Shown here: piece after piece, positions 46,510 to 56,078 of the stretch | How the letters are laid out: every line of letters begins with the position of its first letter | How positions within the stretch are numbered: the first letter of the stretch is position 1 | NCBI GenBank assembly: GCA_016714905.1 | Contig: JADKBW010000001.1 | Span: 248,001-312,000 of the forward strand | DNA length: 64,000 nucleotides | Reading direction: 5' to 3' | Source of the DNA: Flavobacterium sp. | GTDB lineage: Bacteria; Bacteroidota; Bacteroidia; Flavobacteriales; Flavobacteriaceae | The notes under the pieces: generated by a model | The model's database searches: none | Told to the model about the DNA's origin: nothing | The model's input: only the letters and a program-made list of their open reading frames with translations | Program-made: the position numbers and the translations under genes

Positions 46510-46517
46510 TACCTTTG
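46510..46517 (+). promoter_or_regulatory. Putative -7 box of rnpA
   Basis: TACCTTTG matches TAnnTTTG, 22 nt before the rnpA ATG. No -33 TTG at the right distance. Confidence 0.35.
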
Positions 46518-46539
46518 TCCCATTGTTTAGTCAACCAGA

Positions 46540-46926
46540 ATGAATCAAAAATATCCGAAATCGGAAAGGCTTAAAAGCAAAAACACGATTGACCTTCTTT
46601 TTTCGAAAGGAAAGTCGGTGTCAAAATATCCTTTGAGATTAGTGTATGTTGCCGTAGAAAAAGAAAGCGAATCTGATATTCAAGTTGGCGTATCTGTTTC
46701 TAAAAAGTATTTTAAGAAGGCGGTTGATAGAAATTATTACAAGAGAGTGCTGCGAGAAACCTATCGCTTGAACAAACATATCATTCTCGAATCTGTCACT
46801 GATTCTTACGCAGTGATGTTCTTTTACCAAAGCGCAGATCGTTTAACCTATGCCGAAATTTATGAAAAAACGATTCAATTATTTGAAAAATTTCGGGCAC
46901 AAATCAAGTCCGAAAAAGAAAACTGA
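46540..46926 (+). CDS. rnpA: Ribonuclease P protein component
   Basis: 128 residues with the RnpA N-terminus (YPKSERLKSKNTIDLLFSKGKS), the central VGVSVSKKYFKKAVDRNYYKRVLRE RNA-binding stretch and a basic C-terminus. It binds the RNase P RNA and helps process tRNA 5' ends. rpmH is not adjacent, unlike in many other bacteria; this rnpA-CTP-OmpA order is usual in Flavobacteriia. Confidence 0.95.
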   Translation: MNQKYPKSERLKSKNTIDLLFSKGKSVSKYPLRLVYVAVEKESESDIQVGVSVSKKYFKKAVDRNYYKRVLRETYRLNKHIILESVTDSYAVMFFYQSADRLTYAEIYEKTIQLFEKFRAQIKSEKEN

Positions 46927-46971
46927 AGCATCAACGGTCTGACAGTTTCTTTAAGGAATTCCCAATAATTA

Positions 46972-47001
46972 TTGTTTTTAAACGTTAAACTTTTATATTT
47001 G
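46972..47001 (+). promoter_or_regulatory. Bacteroidota promoter for the CTP protease gene
   Basis: TTG (46972-46974), 19 nt, TATATTTG (46994-47001) is a full Bacteroidota promoter. Directly after it lies the inverted repeat TCGAATT-CGAT-AATTCGA (47004-47021), placed as a repressor site would be. Confidence 0.6.
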
Positions 47002-47038
47002 GCTCGAATTCGATAATTCGAAATTTTTACACATCTCA

Positions 47039-48691
47039 ATGAAACTATCTTACAACTTTTCTTTCCTTAAAAAACGATATATTATCCCTGTACTTTTAAG
47101 CGGATTTTTCCTTGTTGGCGCCAGTTTTAAAGAAGATTTTTTTGAAGTTGCTAAACAAATAGAAATTTTCACAACATTATTCAAGTCTGTTAATTCTAAT
47201 TATGTAGACGAAACGAATCCAGGAGATTTGATGGACAAAGCCATAAAGAGTATGTTGGCTGATTTAGATCCATATACCAATTATTTTAATGAACAAGATG
47301 TCGTAAAATTCAAGATCAACAATACTGGAGAATATACCGGAATTGGCGCGTTGATTACACGAAAAGAAGACAAAGTGATTATCAAAGAACCTTACAAAAA
47401 TTTTCCTGCAGACAAAGCTGGCTTGAAGGCTGGTGATGAAATAATTCAAATTGGTGATGTAGAATTGAAAGACTTTAAAGACGACGCTTCTCAATTACTT
47501 AAAGGAGCCAAAAACACCAAAGTCACTTTAAAATATATTAGGCAAGGAAAAGTACTTACAACAGAAATCGTCTTAGACGAAGTTGATATCAAAGCGGTAC
47601 CATTCTTTGGCAAAATTGATGATAAAACAGGCTATATTGTTTTGTCGCAGTTTAATAGTAAAGCGGCACTAGAAACCAAAGAAGCGCTTGAAAAATTGAA
47701 AAAAGACGGTGCCGAGAGAATTGTTTTGGATTTGAGAGGAAACCCAGGCGGATTGCTGAACGAAGCGGTTAGTATTTGCAATCTTTTCGTTCCAAAAAAC
47801 GAGGTGATTGTAACGACCAAATCTAAAATAGAAAAGCACAACAACACCTATAAAACGACAAGAGATCCTATTGATACAGAAATTCCTTTAGCAATTATTG
47901 TCGACGGCAAAAGCGCTTCTGCTTCTGAAATTGTATCGGGCGCATTGCAAGATTTAGACCGCGCGGTCATCATTGGCTCACGAAGTTTTGGAAAAGGGTT
48001 GGTTCAAAGACCAGTCGACTTGACTTACGGAACTCAAATCAAGATTACCATTTCCCGCTATTACACGCCATCAGGACGATGCATCCAAGCGCTAGATTAC
48101 TCTCATAAAGATAAAGATGGAAAGGCGATTCGAACGGCCTCAGACAAATACAACGCATTTAAAACCCAAAAAGGCAGAACGGTTTATGATGGTGGTGGTA
48201 TTCTTCCTGATGTGGTTATGGATGAAACGAAGCTCAGTCCAATTACCGAAGCTCTTGTCAAAAATGATGGCATCTTCAACTTTGTAACGGACTACTATTA
48301 CAAAAATCCCAATCTAGGAGCGACAATTCCAACGATTACTGATACAGACTTTGCAAATTTTAAAGCATTTCTGAAAAAGCAAAATTTCAATTTTGATTCG
48401 GAATCGGAATTGGCCCTCAAGAAAACGTTAGAAGCTGCAAAGAAAGACAAGATTGACAGCGCCATTTCTGCAGAGTACAATCAATTGTTAACTGCTATTC
48501 AAAAAAGCGAGGAAGCGCAATTGAATAAAAATCAAAAAGAAATAAAGAATCTAATATTGGATGAAATTATTAAGCGGTATCAGTATAAAGAAGGTTTATA
48601 TCAATATTACATCAAGAATAATTTAGAGGTCAAAAAAGCGGTCGAAATTCTTGCCAACAACTCTGAATACACTAAAATATTAAGTAAATAA
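47039..48691 (+). CDS. S41 carboxy-terminal processing protease
   Basis: 550 residues. An N-terminal hydrophobic segment (IIPVLLSGFFLVGASF) serves as a signal or anchor, followed by a PDZ domain (IIKEPYKNFPADKAGLKAGDEII) and the S41 core with DGKSASASEIVSGAL (Ser) and SFGKGLVQ (Lys), the Ser-Lys dyad of CTP proteases. It trims envelope proteins. Its stop overlaps the start of the downstream OmpA-type gene (TAATG), linking it to the cell envelope. Confidence 0.94.
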   Translation: MKLSYNFSFLKKRYIIPVLLSGFFLVGASFKEDFFEVAKQIEIFTTLFKSVNSNYVDETNPGDLMDKAIKSMLADLDPYTNYFNEQDVVKFKINNTGEYTGIGALITRKEDKVIIKEPYKNFPADKAGLKAGDEIIQIGDVELKDFKDDASQLLKGAKNTKVTLKYIRQGKVLTTEIVLDEVDIKAVPFFGKIDDKTGYIVLSQFNSKAALETKEALEKLKKDGAERIVLDLRGNPGGLLNEAVSICNLFVPKNEVIVTTKSKIEKHNNTYKTTRDPIDTEIPLAIIVDGKSASASEIVSGALQDLDRAVIIGSRSFGKGLVQRPVDLTYGTQIKITISRYYTPSGRCIQALDYSHKDKDGKAIRTASDKYNAFKTQKGRTVYDGGGILPDVVMDETKLSPITEALVKNDGIFNFVTDYYYKNPNLGATIPTITDTDFANFKAFLKKQNFNFDSESELALKKTLEAAKKDKIDSAISAEYNQLLTAIQKSEEAQLNKNQKEIKNLILDEIIKRYQYKEGLYQYYIKNNLEVKKAVEILANNSEYTKILSK

Positions 48692-49488
48692 TGAAGCCAT
48701 TTCTTGTCTTTTCCCTTTTGTTTTTTTGTGGATTTTTGTATGCTCAAGAAGAAGTGGTTCAGTCAGTATATTTTGAATTTGACAAGTTCAACTTAGACGA
48801 GAAACAAGCCAATACTGTAGTCGACTTTATAAAAAATACTGATTCGACCAGAATTGAATCCATTCAAATTTTTGGATACACTGATGATGTCGGAAAAGAA
48901 GCCTATAATTTTAAATTATCCACCAATCGCGCCAATGCTATTCGCGAAAAACTCATTCAAAGTGGCATCAAAAACAAAATTATTGTTACCATTGAAGGTA
49001 AAGGTCGCATCCTGATTGATGATGATATCGTAGAAAATCTTCCTGAAAAAAGGTCTAAAAACCGAAGGGTTGATTTGGTTCTGAATTTAAAGGCATTGCC
49101 TAAAATTGAAATACCCGGCTTTTATACCACCATTCAAAAAAATCATGTTGTTGGAGATCACGTTTATCTTGAGAATTTACTTTTCGAACGCGGAAGCAGT
49201 AAACTTACTTTTGAAGCCAAAACACAGCTCGATAAGATTGCGAAATTTCTGCTGAAATACCGAAAGCTGCAATTTGAAATACAAGGTCATGTTTGCTGCA
49301 CGCCACCTTATCAAAAAGAAGCTATTGACCGAGAAACTCGGAAAAGAAACTTATCTAGCAACAGAGCAGAATCTGTTTTTAAATATTTAGCGTTTAAGAA
49401 AATTGCCAAAAATAGAATGACTTTCAAAGGATATGGCAACTCGGTTCCTTTAGGAAAAGGATCTGAATACGACCGCACGAAAATCTAG
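48691..49488 (+). CDS. Protein with two OmpA-type peptidoglycan-binding domains
   Basis: 265 residues with a signal peptide (1-18, ending FLYAQ). Two OmpA-C-like domains follow: the first at ~25-130 (FEFDKFNLDE, FGYTDDVGKEAYN, STNRANAI, SKNRRVDLVL), the second at ~155-265 (FERGSSKLTFEA, IQGHVCC, SSNRAESV). The second stops at EYDRTKI where an RRVE strand is expected; in another frame the DNA reads ENLVR and stops at 49496, so a few bases may be missing near 49477. It is coupled to the CTP gene. Confidence 0.85.
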   Translation: MKPFLVFSLLFFCGFLYAQEEVVQSVYFEFDKFNLDEKQANTVVDFIKNTDSTRIESIQIFGYTDDVGKEAYNFKLSTNRANAIREKLIQSGIKNKIIVTIEGKGRILIDDDIVENLPEKRSKNRRVDLVLNLKALPKIEIPGFYTTIQKNHVVGDHVYLENLLFERGSSKLTFEAKTQLDKIAKFLLKYRKLQFEIQGHVCCTPPYQKEAIDRETRKRNLSSNRAESVFKYLAFKKIAKNRMTFKGYGNSVPLGKGSEYDRTKI

Positions 49489-49934
49489 TTCGTTAATTTC
49501 ATTTGAATATGCGGAATGTCGTCTTCCAAGTAAGTTTCGCTTGTCACCACAAAACCATGGCTTTCATAAAATTTTTGCAGGTATAATTGCGCAGAAATCG
49601 TAATTTTCGCAGTATTGAAATAGTCTTTGACGCCGCAAATCGCTTGTGTCATTAATTCATGTCCCCATTTCTTATCTCGGTAATTTGTACCAACCACAAC
49701 GCGACCAATAGACGCTTCATCGAAATAATCTCCTGCTCTAAAAAGTCTCGCATAAGCCACAATTTTTGAATCGTATTCTCCAATTAAGTGCAATGCTTTT
49801 TGATCTTTACCATCGATGTCTTGATAAACGCAGTTTTGCTCGACAATAAAGACCTCACTCCGAAGTTGCAGCAGATTATATAGCTCTTTTGTAGAAAGCT
49901 CGTCAAATCGCCTTATTTTCCATTCTAAACTCAT
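49485..49934 (-). CDS. elaA: GNAT acetyltransferase, ElaA type
   Basis: 149 residues resembling ElaA (LYNLLQLRSEVFIVEQNCVYQDIDGKD...HLIGEY...IGRVVVGTNYRDKKWGHELM...FYESHGF...EDDIPHIQM). The acetyl-CoA site is visible in R-x2-x-x-K/G-x-G form (YRDKKWGHEL). The substrate is unknown. It overlaps DUF4837 by 4 nt upstream and its tail overlaps the converging OmpA-type gene by 4 nt. Confidence 0.9.
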   Translation of the reverse strand: MSLEWKIRRFDELSTKELYNLLQLRSEVFIVEQNCVYQDIDGKDQKALHLIGEYDSKIVAYARLFRAGDYFDEASIGRVVVGTNYRDKKWGHELMTQAICGVKDYFNTAKITISAQLYLQKFYESHGFVVTSETYLEDDIPHIQMKLTN

Positions 49935-50926
49935 CGCTTACTTTTTTTTGGGTTTTTAATAAATTCAACCGACTTAATAATCGCTTCTAGTTCAAACATT
50001 AGATCTCTTTTCTCTTTCGACGGATCATAACAAAACCCTTCTAAAACAAGAATTCGCTTATTCGCGCGGTCAATAATATTGTAGTTGATAAAAGGTCCCG
50101 ACATAAAATCGTTTTTGAGTTCCCAGGTGCCTTTAGTTTCATACGTTTCTTTACCCTTGATATTAATATGAAATAAATAGGGCGCATAAGAATCTTCCGT
50201 GACCATTTGTGTATTACTTGCCCTTCCATGAATGTAAAGATTTCCTATAGAATCTCTTTTTCTAATGATACTTTGTGTAATCGGAAGATTCCTATTCAAT
50301 GCTCCAAGAGGGATTTGATAAATTAATATGCTCGTGTTTCCGCTGGGAATTTCCTTTTTGAGCCAAATAAATTTGCGTCTTTCCAAAACGTAATTGTAAC
50401 CGATTGGAATTCGAAGGTCGATCTTGAATTTTCTTCTAATCTTATTTGTGTTGATCGTTGCAGTATCAATGACACGCTGATTTTCCTCAATTTCGGTTTC
50501 GCGCATTTTAGAAATAATTGTTGTCGTGTTCTTTTCAATTAAGTCCAAAATAATCGGCGTTGTCTTCCCGGAAATATGAATAACATTCTGCGGGCTTGCA
50601 TATTCATTTTCTATAATTTCAAACCTGTTCTTAGCCTCTTTTTTGATGACAATAATATTTCTAGAATTGGTCATAAAACCCTCCAATAGTTTAACTGGAA
50701 ATTGATTGATTGTAAAAAGAGGTTCCTCTTGAGGAAGTCCGATGACTGGTGAGGCGAATTTATTTCGAATAGTATCTCCAATTTCGCCATTCCAAAGCGG
50801 GTCGTCGATGATGACAGAGATTGTGTTTATTTTGCCTGTTGTTTTTTCTTTCTCCTTGTTGTTTTTAAACTGGCAAGACTGCAAAAAAACAGAAAAAATA
50901 AGCACAAAAAAAAGGGCTTTTTTCAT
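49931..50926 (-). CDS. DUF4837 family lipoprotein
   Basis: 331 residues with a lipobox Cys at about 18 (FLQSC). The rest follows the Bacteroidota DUF4837 family: ISVIIDDPLWNGEIGDTIR, the PQEEPLFTINQFP start region, IGYNYVLERRKFIWLKKE, and FEGFCYDPSKEKRD-like text at the end. Function unknown. It lies in a row with the LysM transglycosylase (48 nt upstream) and elaA (4-nt overlap). Confidence 0.85.
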   Translation of the reverse strand: MKKALFFVLIFSVFLQSCQFKNNKEKEKTTGKINTISVIIDDPLWNGEIGDTIRNKFASPVIGLPQEEPLFTINQFPVKLLEGFMTNSRNIIVIKKEAKNRFEIIENEYASPQNVIHISGKTTPIILDLIEKNTTTIISKMRETEIEENQRVIDTATINTNKIRRKFKIDLRIPIGYNYVLERRKFIWLKKEIPSGNTSILIYQIPLGALNRNLPITQSIIRKRDSIGNLYIHGRASNTQMVTEDSYAPYLFHINIKGKETYETKGTWELKNDFMSGPFINYNIIDRANKRILVLEGFCYDPSKEKRDLMFELEAIIKSVEFIKNPKKSKR

Positions 50927-50974
50927 ATTGTGTTTACTATGAAATAAGCCCTAAATTTAGTTAGTTTTTTTTAA

Positions 50975-53267
50975 CTATCCGTTGATTTTCAATTTCATTC
51001 CTGGTTTTAAGGAATTACCGTTGATTCCATTCCATTTTTTAATGTCTGAAACGCTAACTCCTGGGTACTTTTTAGCAATACTAAATAACGAGTCCCCTTT
51101 TTTTACATAGTAATGATCGTCTTCTCTATCCACTTTAGAATGTTTTTCCTTTTTGGAAGATTTCTCTGCAATGGTTTGACTATTATCTACAATTAATTTC
51201 TTAGCCACGATTAACTTGTCTCCTAACTGAATATTATCATCTGATAATTCATTCCACAGCTTGATATCAGAAACTGCCACATTATTCTTTCTGGCGATAC
51301 TTCCTAAATTATCTCCAGCTTGAACAGTATATTCAATATTTCTAATTTCAGTTTTAGGAGCAACTTGTGTTTTATCGTCTTTATTCGTGATGTCTGCAAT
51401 TTTCAGTTTGCTCTCTAATTGAATGGTGTTGTCTTGCAAATTATTCCACTTTTTCAATTCATCTATGGTAATATTGTGCTTTTTAGCAATCGTTGACAAA
51501 TTATCTCCTTGTTCTACGATATAAAAATCTTCAGGTTTCTCAGTATTTTCAACCGCTTCTTTTTTAGATTTCTCAGTTGCGGCAATGTTCTCTGATTTTA
51601 CTAATTTCTTCACTGTTGTAACAACACGTTCATTGGTAATAATTTTCGAGACTCTTTCCTAATGCTACATTGTTGTCTTTTTAGCTTATTCCATTTTTTG
51701 ATATCAGACATCGCAACATCATATTTTGCTGCAATTTCGCCCAAATTATCCCCTTTTTTCACTTTGTGAAATTTAGTAACATCTTGAAACGAAACTACTT
51801 TTTCTTCCTTGTAAACTTTCTGATCTTTCGGCGTCACTTGTGCTATAGCAGTAGTAACTGTCGTTGTTGACTTTGAAACACTTGCAACTGCAGTAGAATC
51901 TGCTTTAGGTTTCTTAACTCGAGCAGCAATTCGTTCGCTAGTAATGATTTTCAATTTTCTTCCCAACGGTGCTTTATTGCTCTTCAGTTTGTTCCATTTT
52001 TTAATATCTGACATTGAAACATCATAACGATCGGCAATTTCACTCAAATTATCTCCTCGTTTGACTTTGTGAAATTTAGTCCTTGAAACGGTATAACTTT
52101 CACCACTTTCGATAGAATCACGCGACGCCAAAGAAGTTTGGAAACGAGAAAATGGTCTCTCACGTTGATCCAGCTCGTGCTGAACATAAGCATAAATCTT
52201 TTCTTCGTTGGAAGTGAAAACAGCAATTTTATCTAGAGGTAATCTCAAAAAGTGTTTGTTGTCGAAATATGCGGGCACCACATTTAACTTGAATTGTGGA
52301 TTCAACATTTGTAATTGAGCCACAGGAATATCCAATAAATCCGATAGTTGTTTGAAAGAGATTTGCTTCTGAATCATAATCGTATCGGTAGCAAAATGCT
52401 TGACTGCTGCTCTACTTGGAACTATACCGTGCTCTTTATGGTATTCGTAGATATACATTGTCGCCAAAAAGCAGGCACATATCCTTGTGTTTCTTGTGGT
52501 AAATACTTTCTGATATTCCAAAAGTTTTGCTGTCCACCTGAACGTCTAATCGCTTTGGCAACGTTTCCTGGTCCAGAATTGTAAGATGCTAAGACTAAAT
52601 CCCAATCGCCAAATATTTTGTACATATTGGTCATGTACTGCGCTGCTGCTTCACTAGCTTTTAACGGATCGCTTCGGTCATCAACATAAGAATCAATCTT
52701 CAAATTGTATTGTTTTCCGGTTTGATACATAAACTGCCACAGTCCCGTAGCACCCACTCTTGAAACCGCTTTAGGGTTTAAAGCTGATTCCACTACTGCT
52801 AGGTACTTTATCTCCAAAGGAACGTTTTGTTTGGCTAAAGCATCTTCAAAAAGAGGGAAATAATATTCTGAAATTGCCATCAAACGCTCATACGCTTTCT
52901 TTCTATTCTTTAGAAATGACTTGATGATGTTTTCTAAACCCTGATTGTATTCGATATGAAACGGAGATTTAGAGTCCATATCTTTCAATCGCTGTTTCAA
53001 TAACGCTGTTGGCAATTCATAATCAACCTTCTCATCAAGGTTGATGTTCTTGATGTCGTTTTCCAGGTCGTTATACAAATCTAAACTGGTCAATTCCTTC
53101 ATCCACAAGCTATCTACGCAAGAAGCGATATTGTCTTTGATGAATGTTTTTTTAATGGAATCGAGATAGGATACATTACTTTGGGGCTTAGTGAAAAGAT
53201 CCTGTGCGAAGGTCGTGTTGACTAAAAATAGTACGGTGACGACGGTAATTATTTTTTTTAATTTCAT
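50975..53267 (-). CDS. Lytic transglycosylase (GH23, MltD-like) with five LysM domains, frameshifted
   Basis: Three overlapping frames read as one ~760-residue protein. The signal peptide (1-21) precedes a GH23 domain with the catalytic Glu in VVESALNPKAVSRVGATGLW, then LASYNSGPGNV. The frame breaks at the A-run 52466-52470, where one more base restores YVPAFLATMYIYEYHKEHG. Two LysM domains follow (KVKRGDNLSEIA, KVKKGDNLGEIA), with single extra bases near 51681 and 51650 breaking DNNVALG and SLKIITNER, then three more LysM (VEQGDNLSTIA, VQAGDNLGSIA, VKKGDSLFSIA) to the stop at 50975. It cleaves peptidoglycan. Few relatives carry five LysM domains that are this regular. Confidence 0.88.
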
Positions 53268-53476
53268 AAAGTATATTTTTATTTCTGTAGGTAGAAAGTA
53301 TGTTCTTAAGAGTCTAAAATTTGTCTTTTAGAGGGCTTCAATAATTTCAAATCGTTCTAATTCAAAACATTGTCCGAGGCAAAAATAGGAATCTTATAAT
53401 AATTAAAGCTACGTTTATAACTTAAAATTGTCCTAAATATTGTAAAAAGTCGCTTTTAGTCGTGTTAATTGTGATT

Positions 53477-54664
53477 TTAATCGAGGATTGCAGCAATTCC
53501 TGGTAAGGTTCTTCCTTCGAGCATTTCGAGCATGGCGCCACCGCCAGTCGACACATAACTCATCTTTTCTTCCAATCCAAATTGTTTTACGGCCGATACA
53601 GAATCGCCACCACCAACCAAAGAAAAGGCGCCGTTTGCAGTAGCTCCAGCGATATCATTGCCCAATTCGATGGTTCCGTTCGCAAAAGACGGCATTTCGA
53701 AAACGCCTAAAGGTCCGTTCCAAAGAATGGTTTTAGATTCAAGAATGACTTTTTTGAAGTTTTCCAATGATTTTGGACCGGCGTCTAAGCCTTGCCAACC
53801 ATCAGGAATATTGTTGACATCTACAACTTGCGTCTTCGCGTCGTTAGAGAATGCATCTGCAGCAACAACATCAACCGGAATATGAATTTGTACTCCTTTT
53901 TCCTTGGCCAAACGCAAAATTTCTAAAGCCAATTCTTGTTTGTCGTCTTCACAAATAGAATCGCCAATTTTTCCGCCGAGCGCTTTTACGAAAGTGAATG
54001 TCATTCCACCGCCGATAATCATGTGATCTACTTTGTCTAAAATATTTTCAATCACCGTGATTTTTGAAGATACTTTTGAACCTCCAAGAACTGCAGTTAC
54101 CGGTTTCTCGCTATTTTTTAAAACTCTATTTAAACTTTCTATTTCACGAGCCAATAACATTCCGAAACATTTGTGGTTTGGGAAGAATTGCGCAATAATT
54201 GTAGTCGATGCGTGTGCGCGATGCGCGGTACCAAAAGCATCATTCACGTAGATATCGCCTAGTGAAGCCAATTCTTTTGAAAATGCTACATCGCCGGCTT
54301 CCTCTTCGTTGTGAAAACGCAAATTTTCTAACAATAAAACTTCTCCTGCTTTTAGATTTGCCGCAGCCGTTTGTGCTGGTTCTCCAATACAATTTTCAGC
54401 GAATTTTACCGAAACGCCTAGAATTTCGGATGCGGTGGAAAGAATATGCTTTAAAGAATATTTTGCTTCCACGCCTTTTGGTCTTCCTAAGTGCGACATC
54501 AAAATGACACTTCCGCCATCGGCAAGGATTTTATCGATGGTTGGTTTAGCAGCTTCAATTCTGGTGGCATCGGTCACATTGAAATTTTCGTCTAAAGGCA
54601 CATTAAAATCAACGCGAATGAGTGCTTTTTTGTCTTTGAAATTGAAGTCAGCTAGTGTTTTCAT
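53477..54664 (-). CDS. pgk: Phosphoglycerate kinase
   Basis: 395 residues of full-length PGK: RVDFNVPLD at the start, SHLGRPKG, LLLENLRFH, NDAFGTAHRAHAST, GGSKVSSKI, WNGPLGVFE and the nucleotide loop GGGDSVSAV. It makes ATP from 1,3-bisphosphoglycerate in glycolysis. It stands alone; the 209 nt to the transglycosylase gene show no clear terminator or other feature. Confidence 0.98.
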   Translation of the reverse strand: MKTLADFNFKDKKALIRVDFNVPLDENFNVTDATRIEAAKPTIDKILADGGSVILMSHLGRPKGVEAKYSLKHILSTASEILGVSVKFAENCIGEPAQTAAANLKAGEVLLLENLRFHNEEEAGDVAFSKELASLGDIYVNDAFGTAHRAHASTTIIAQFFPNHKCFGMLLAREIESLNRVLKNSEKPVTAVLGGSKVSSKITVIENILDKVDHMIIGGGMTFTFVKALGGKIGDSICEDDKQELALEILRLAKEKGVQIHIPVDVVAADAFSNDAKTQVVDVNNIPDGWQGLDAGPKSLENFKKVILESKTILWNGPLGVFEMPSFANGTIELGNDIAGATANGAFSLVGGGDSVSAVKQFGLEEKMSYVSTGGGAMLEMLEGRTLPGIAAILD

Positions 54665-54744
54665 GGAAGTTTAGTTTTTTAAATCTGCTGCAAATATACA
54701 TTTAAATTTTTTTTGAGAAATCCTACGAAGTACAAAACGTGTTT

Positions 54745-54854
54745 GAATAGCCCCGATTAAAGCGGCATCCTTTTTTGTTTTTAAAAAGACACCTCGACTG
54801 CGCTCGAAGTGACAATAAAACAAAAAAGATATAGCGGAAAGCGGGACTACGGTT
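54745..54854. repeat. Palindromic dispersed repeat, copy C
   Basis: Left TAGCCCCGATTAAAGCGG then CATCCTTTTTTGTTTTT; right AAAACAAAAAAGATATAGCG then GAAAGCGGGACTA. The centre has TCGACTGCGCTCGAAGTGAC. It fills most of the gap between divergent pgk and holB. Confidence 0.85.
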
Positions 54855-54891
54855 GAATCGTGACGAAATGTGCTGCTCCGAATCAATAAGC

Positions 54892-54922
54892 TTTGGCTCT
54901 TGGCAACTTTCTGTTATATTTG
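54892..54922 (+). promoter_or_regulatory. Bacteroidota promoter for holB
   Basis: TTTG (54892-54895), 19 nt, TATATTTG (54915-54922) fits the consensus exactly. The implied start (about 54926-54929) falls on the ATG at 54926, so the message may be nearly leaderless. Confidence 0.55.
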
Positions 54923-54925
54923 CTC

Positions 54926-56074
54926 ATGCTATTTTCAGAAATTTTAGGCCAGGATTACATCAAGAATCACTTGACGAAAAGCGCACTTTCGGGACGTATT
55001 CCGCATGCGCAATTGTTTGTCGGACCAGAAGGTTGCGGCACTTTGGCGATGGCGATTGCTTATGCACAGTTTATTTTGTGCAACAATCTTGATTCTGAAA
55101 ATGCTGGCGGGAATGAAGCATGTAATTTGAAATTTCAAAATCTTTCGCATCCGGATTTGCATTTTGTGTATCCGACGGTAACGACTGAAGATGTAAAAAC
55201 CAAACCTAAAAGCCTTGATTTTATTGGTGATTGGCGACAATTCGTTGCGGAAAATCCGTATGGGAGTTTGTTTGATTGGTATCAAGTGTTGGGTGTGCAA
55301 AACAAGCAAGGTGAAATTCGAGTTGAAGATGCACAGGAAGTTTTGAAATCTTTGGCTTTAAAATCCTATGAAGGCGGCTATAAAGTCATGATTGTTTGGA
55401 TGGCGGAAAAGATGAATATTTCTGCGTCGAATAAGTTGCTGAAACTATTGGAAGAACCTGCGGATAAAACTTTGTTTATTTTGATTGTTGAAAATGAAGA
55501 AGATTTGATTCAGACCATTCGTTCGCGTTGCCAAGCGTTGCATTTTGGCGCTTTACCTGAAAAGGAAATCACGGCTTCGTTGGTTTCACGTGAAAATATC
55601 GAACCTCGATTGGCGTCTAAAATAGCACATCAAGCGCAAGGGAATTATAATAAAGCTCTACAATTGCTTCAAGAAAATGGCGAGGATGCGGTTTTTGAAA
55701 AATGGTTTGTCGATTGGGTTCGTGCGGCTTTTAGAGCTAAAGGCAATGCGGCTGCGATTCAAGATTTGATTGCTTGGAGTGAGCAAATTGCTGGTTTAGG
55801 TCGCGAAACTCAAAAGAAATTCTTGAGTTATTGCATTACGATGTTTCGTCAGGCTTTGTTGTTGAATTATCAAACGACGAGTTTGGTTTTTATGGAGCCG
55901 AAAATCGAGAAGTTTAAGTTGGAGAATTTTGCGCCTTTTGTGAATGGCAATAATATTCAAGCTATTTTTCAAGAACTTTCTGACGCGATGTATCACATTG
56001 AGCGGAATGGTAATGCGAAAATTGTACTTACGGATTTGTCTATAAAGCTGACGCGATTAATTCATAAAAACTAA
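54926..56074 (+). CDS. holB: DNA polymerase III delta' subunit
   Basis: From the ATG at 54926 (MLFSEILGQDYIKNHLTKSA) the protein is 382 residues. It has the clamp-loader AAA+ fold with a degenerate P-loop (VGPEGCGTLAMA, lacking the GKT of an active ATPase), as expected for delta'. NKLLKLLEEPADKTLFIL and TIRSRCQALHF are the SRC-type clamp-loader motifs. The zinc-ribbon cysteines are reduced to two. The in-frame TTG at 54893 lies in the promoter and is not used. It is followed 4 nt later by the DoxX-like gene. Confidence 0.9.
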   Translation: MLFSEILGQDYIKNHLTKSALSGRIPHAQLFVGPEGCGTLAMAIAYAQFILCNNLDSENAGGNEACNLKFQNLSHPDLHFVYPTVTTEDVKTKPKSLDFIGDWRQFVAENPYGSLFDWYQVLGVQNKQGEIRVEDAQEVLKSLALKSYEGGYKVMIVWMAEKMNISASNKLLKLLEEPADKTLFILIVENEEDLIQTIRSRCQALHFGALPEKEITASLVSRENIEPRLASKIAHQAQGNYNKALQLLQENGEDAVFEKWFVDWVRAAFRAKGNAAAIQDLIAWSEQIAGLGRETQKKFLSYCITMFRQALLLNYQTTSLVFMEPKIEKFKLENFAPFVNGNNIQAIFQELSDAMYHIERNGNAKIVLTDLSIKLTRLIHKN

Positions 56075-56078
56075 TCTG

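Noticed and set aside
54671..54886. Minus-strand 71-codon frame upstream of pgk
   Set aside because: It is palindromic element C read as protein (LFYCHFERSRGVFLKTKKDA); no start signal or family.
54893..54925. TTG start of holB
   Set aside because: It coincides with the -33 box of a perfect promoter; the ATG at 54926 gives the conserved MLFSEILGQ start.
55581..55596. Third parS-like site (TTTCACGTGAAA core) in holB
   Set aside because: Only 13 of 16 positions match, the outer bases are wrong, and the sequence is explained by the coding of VSREN.
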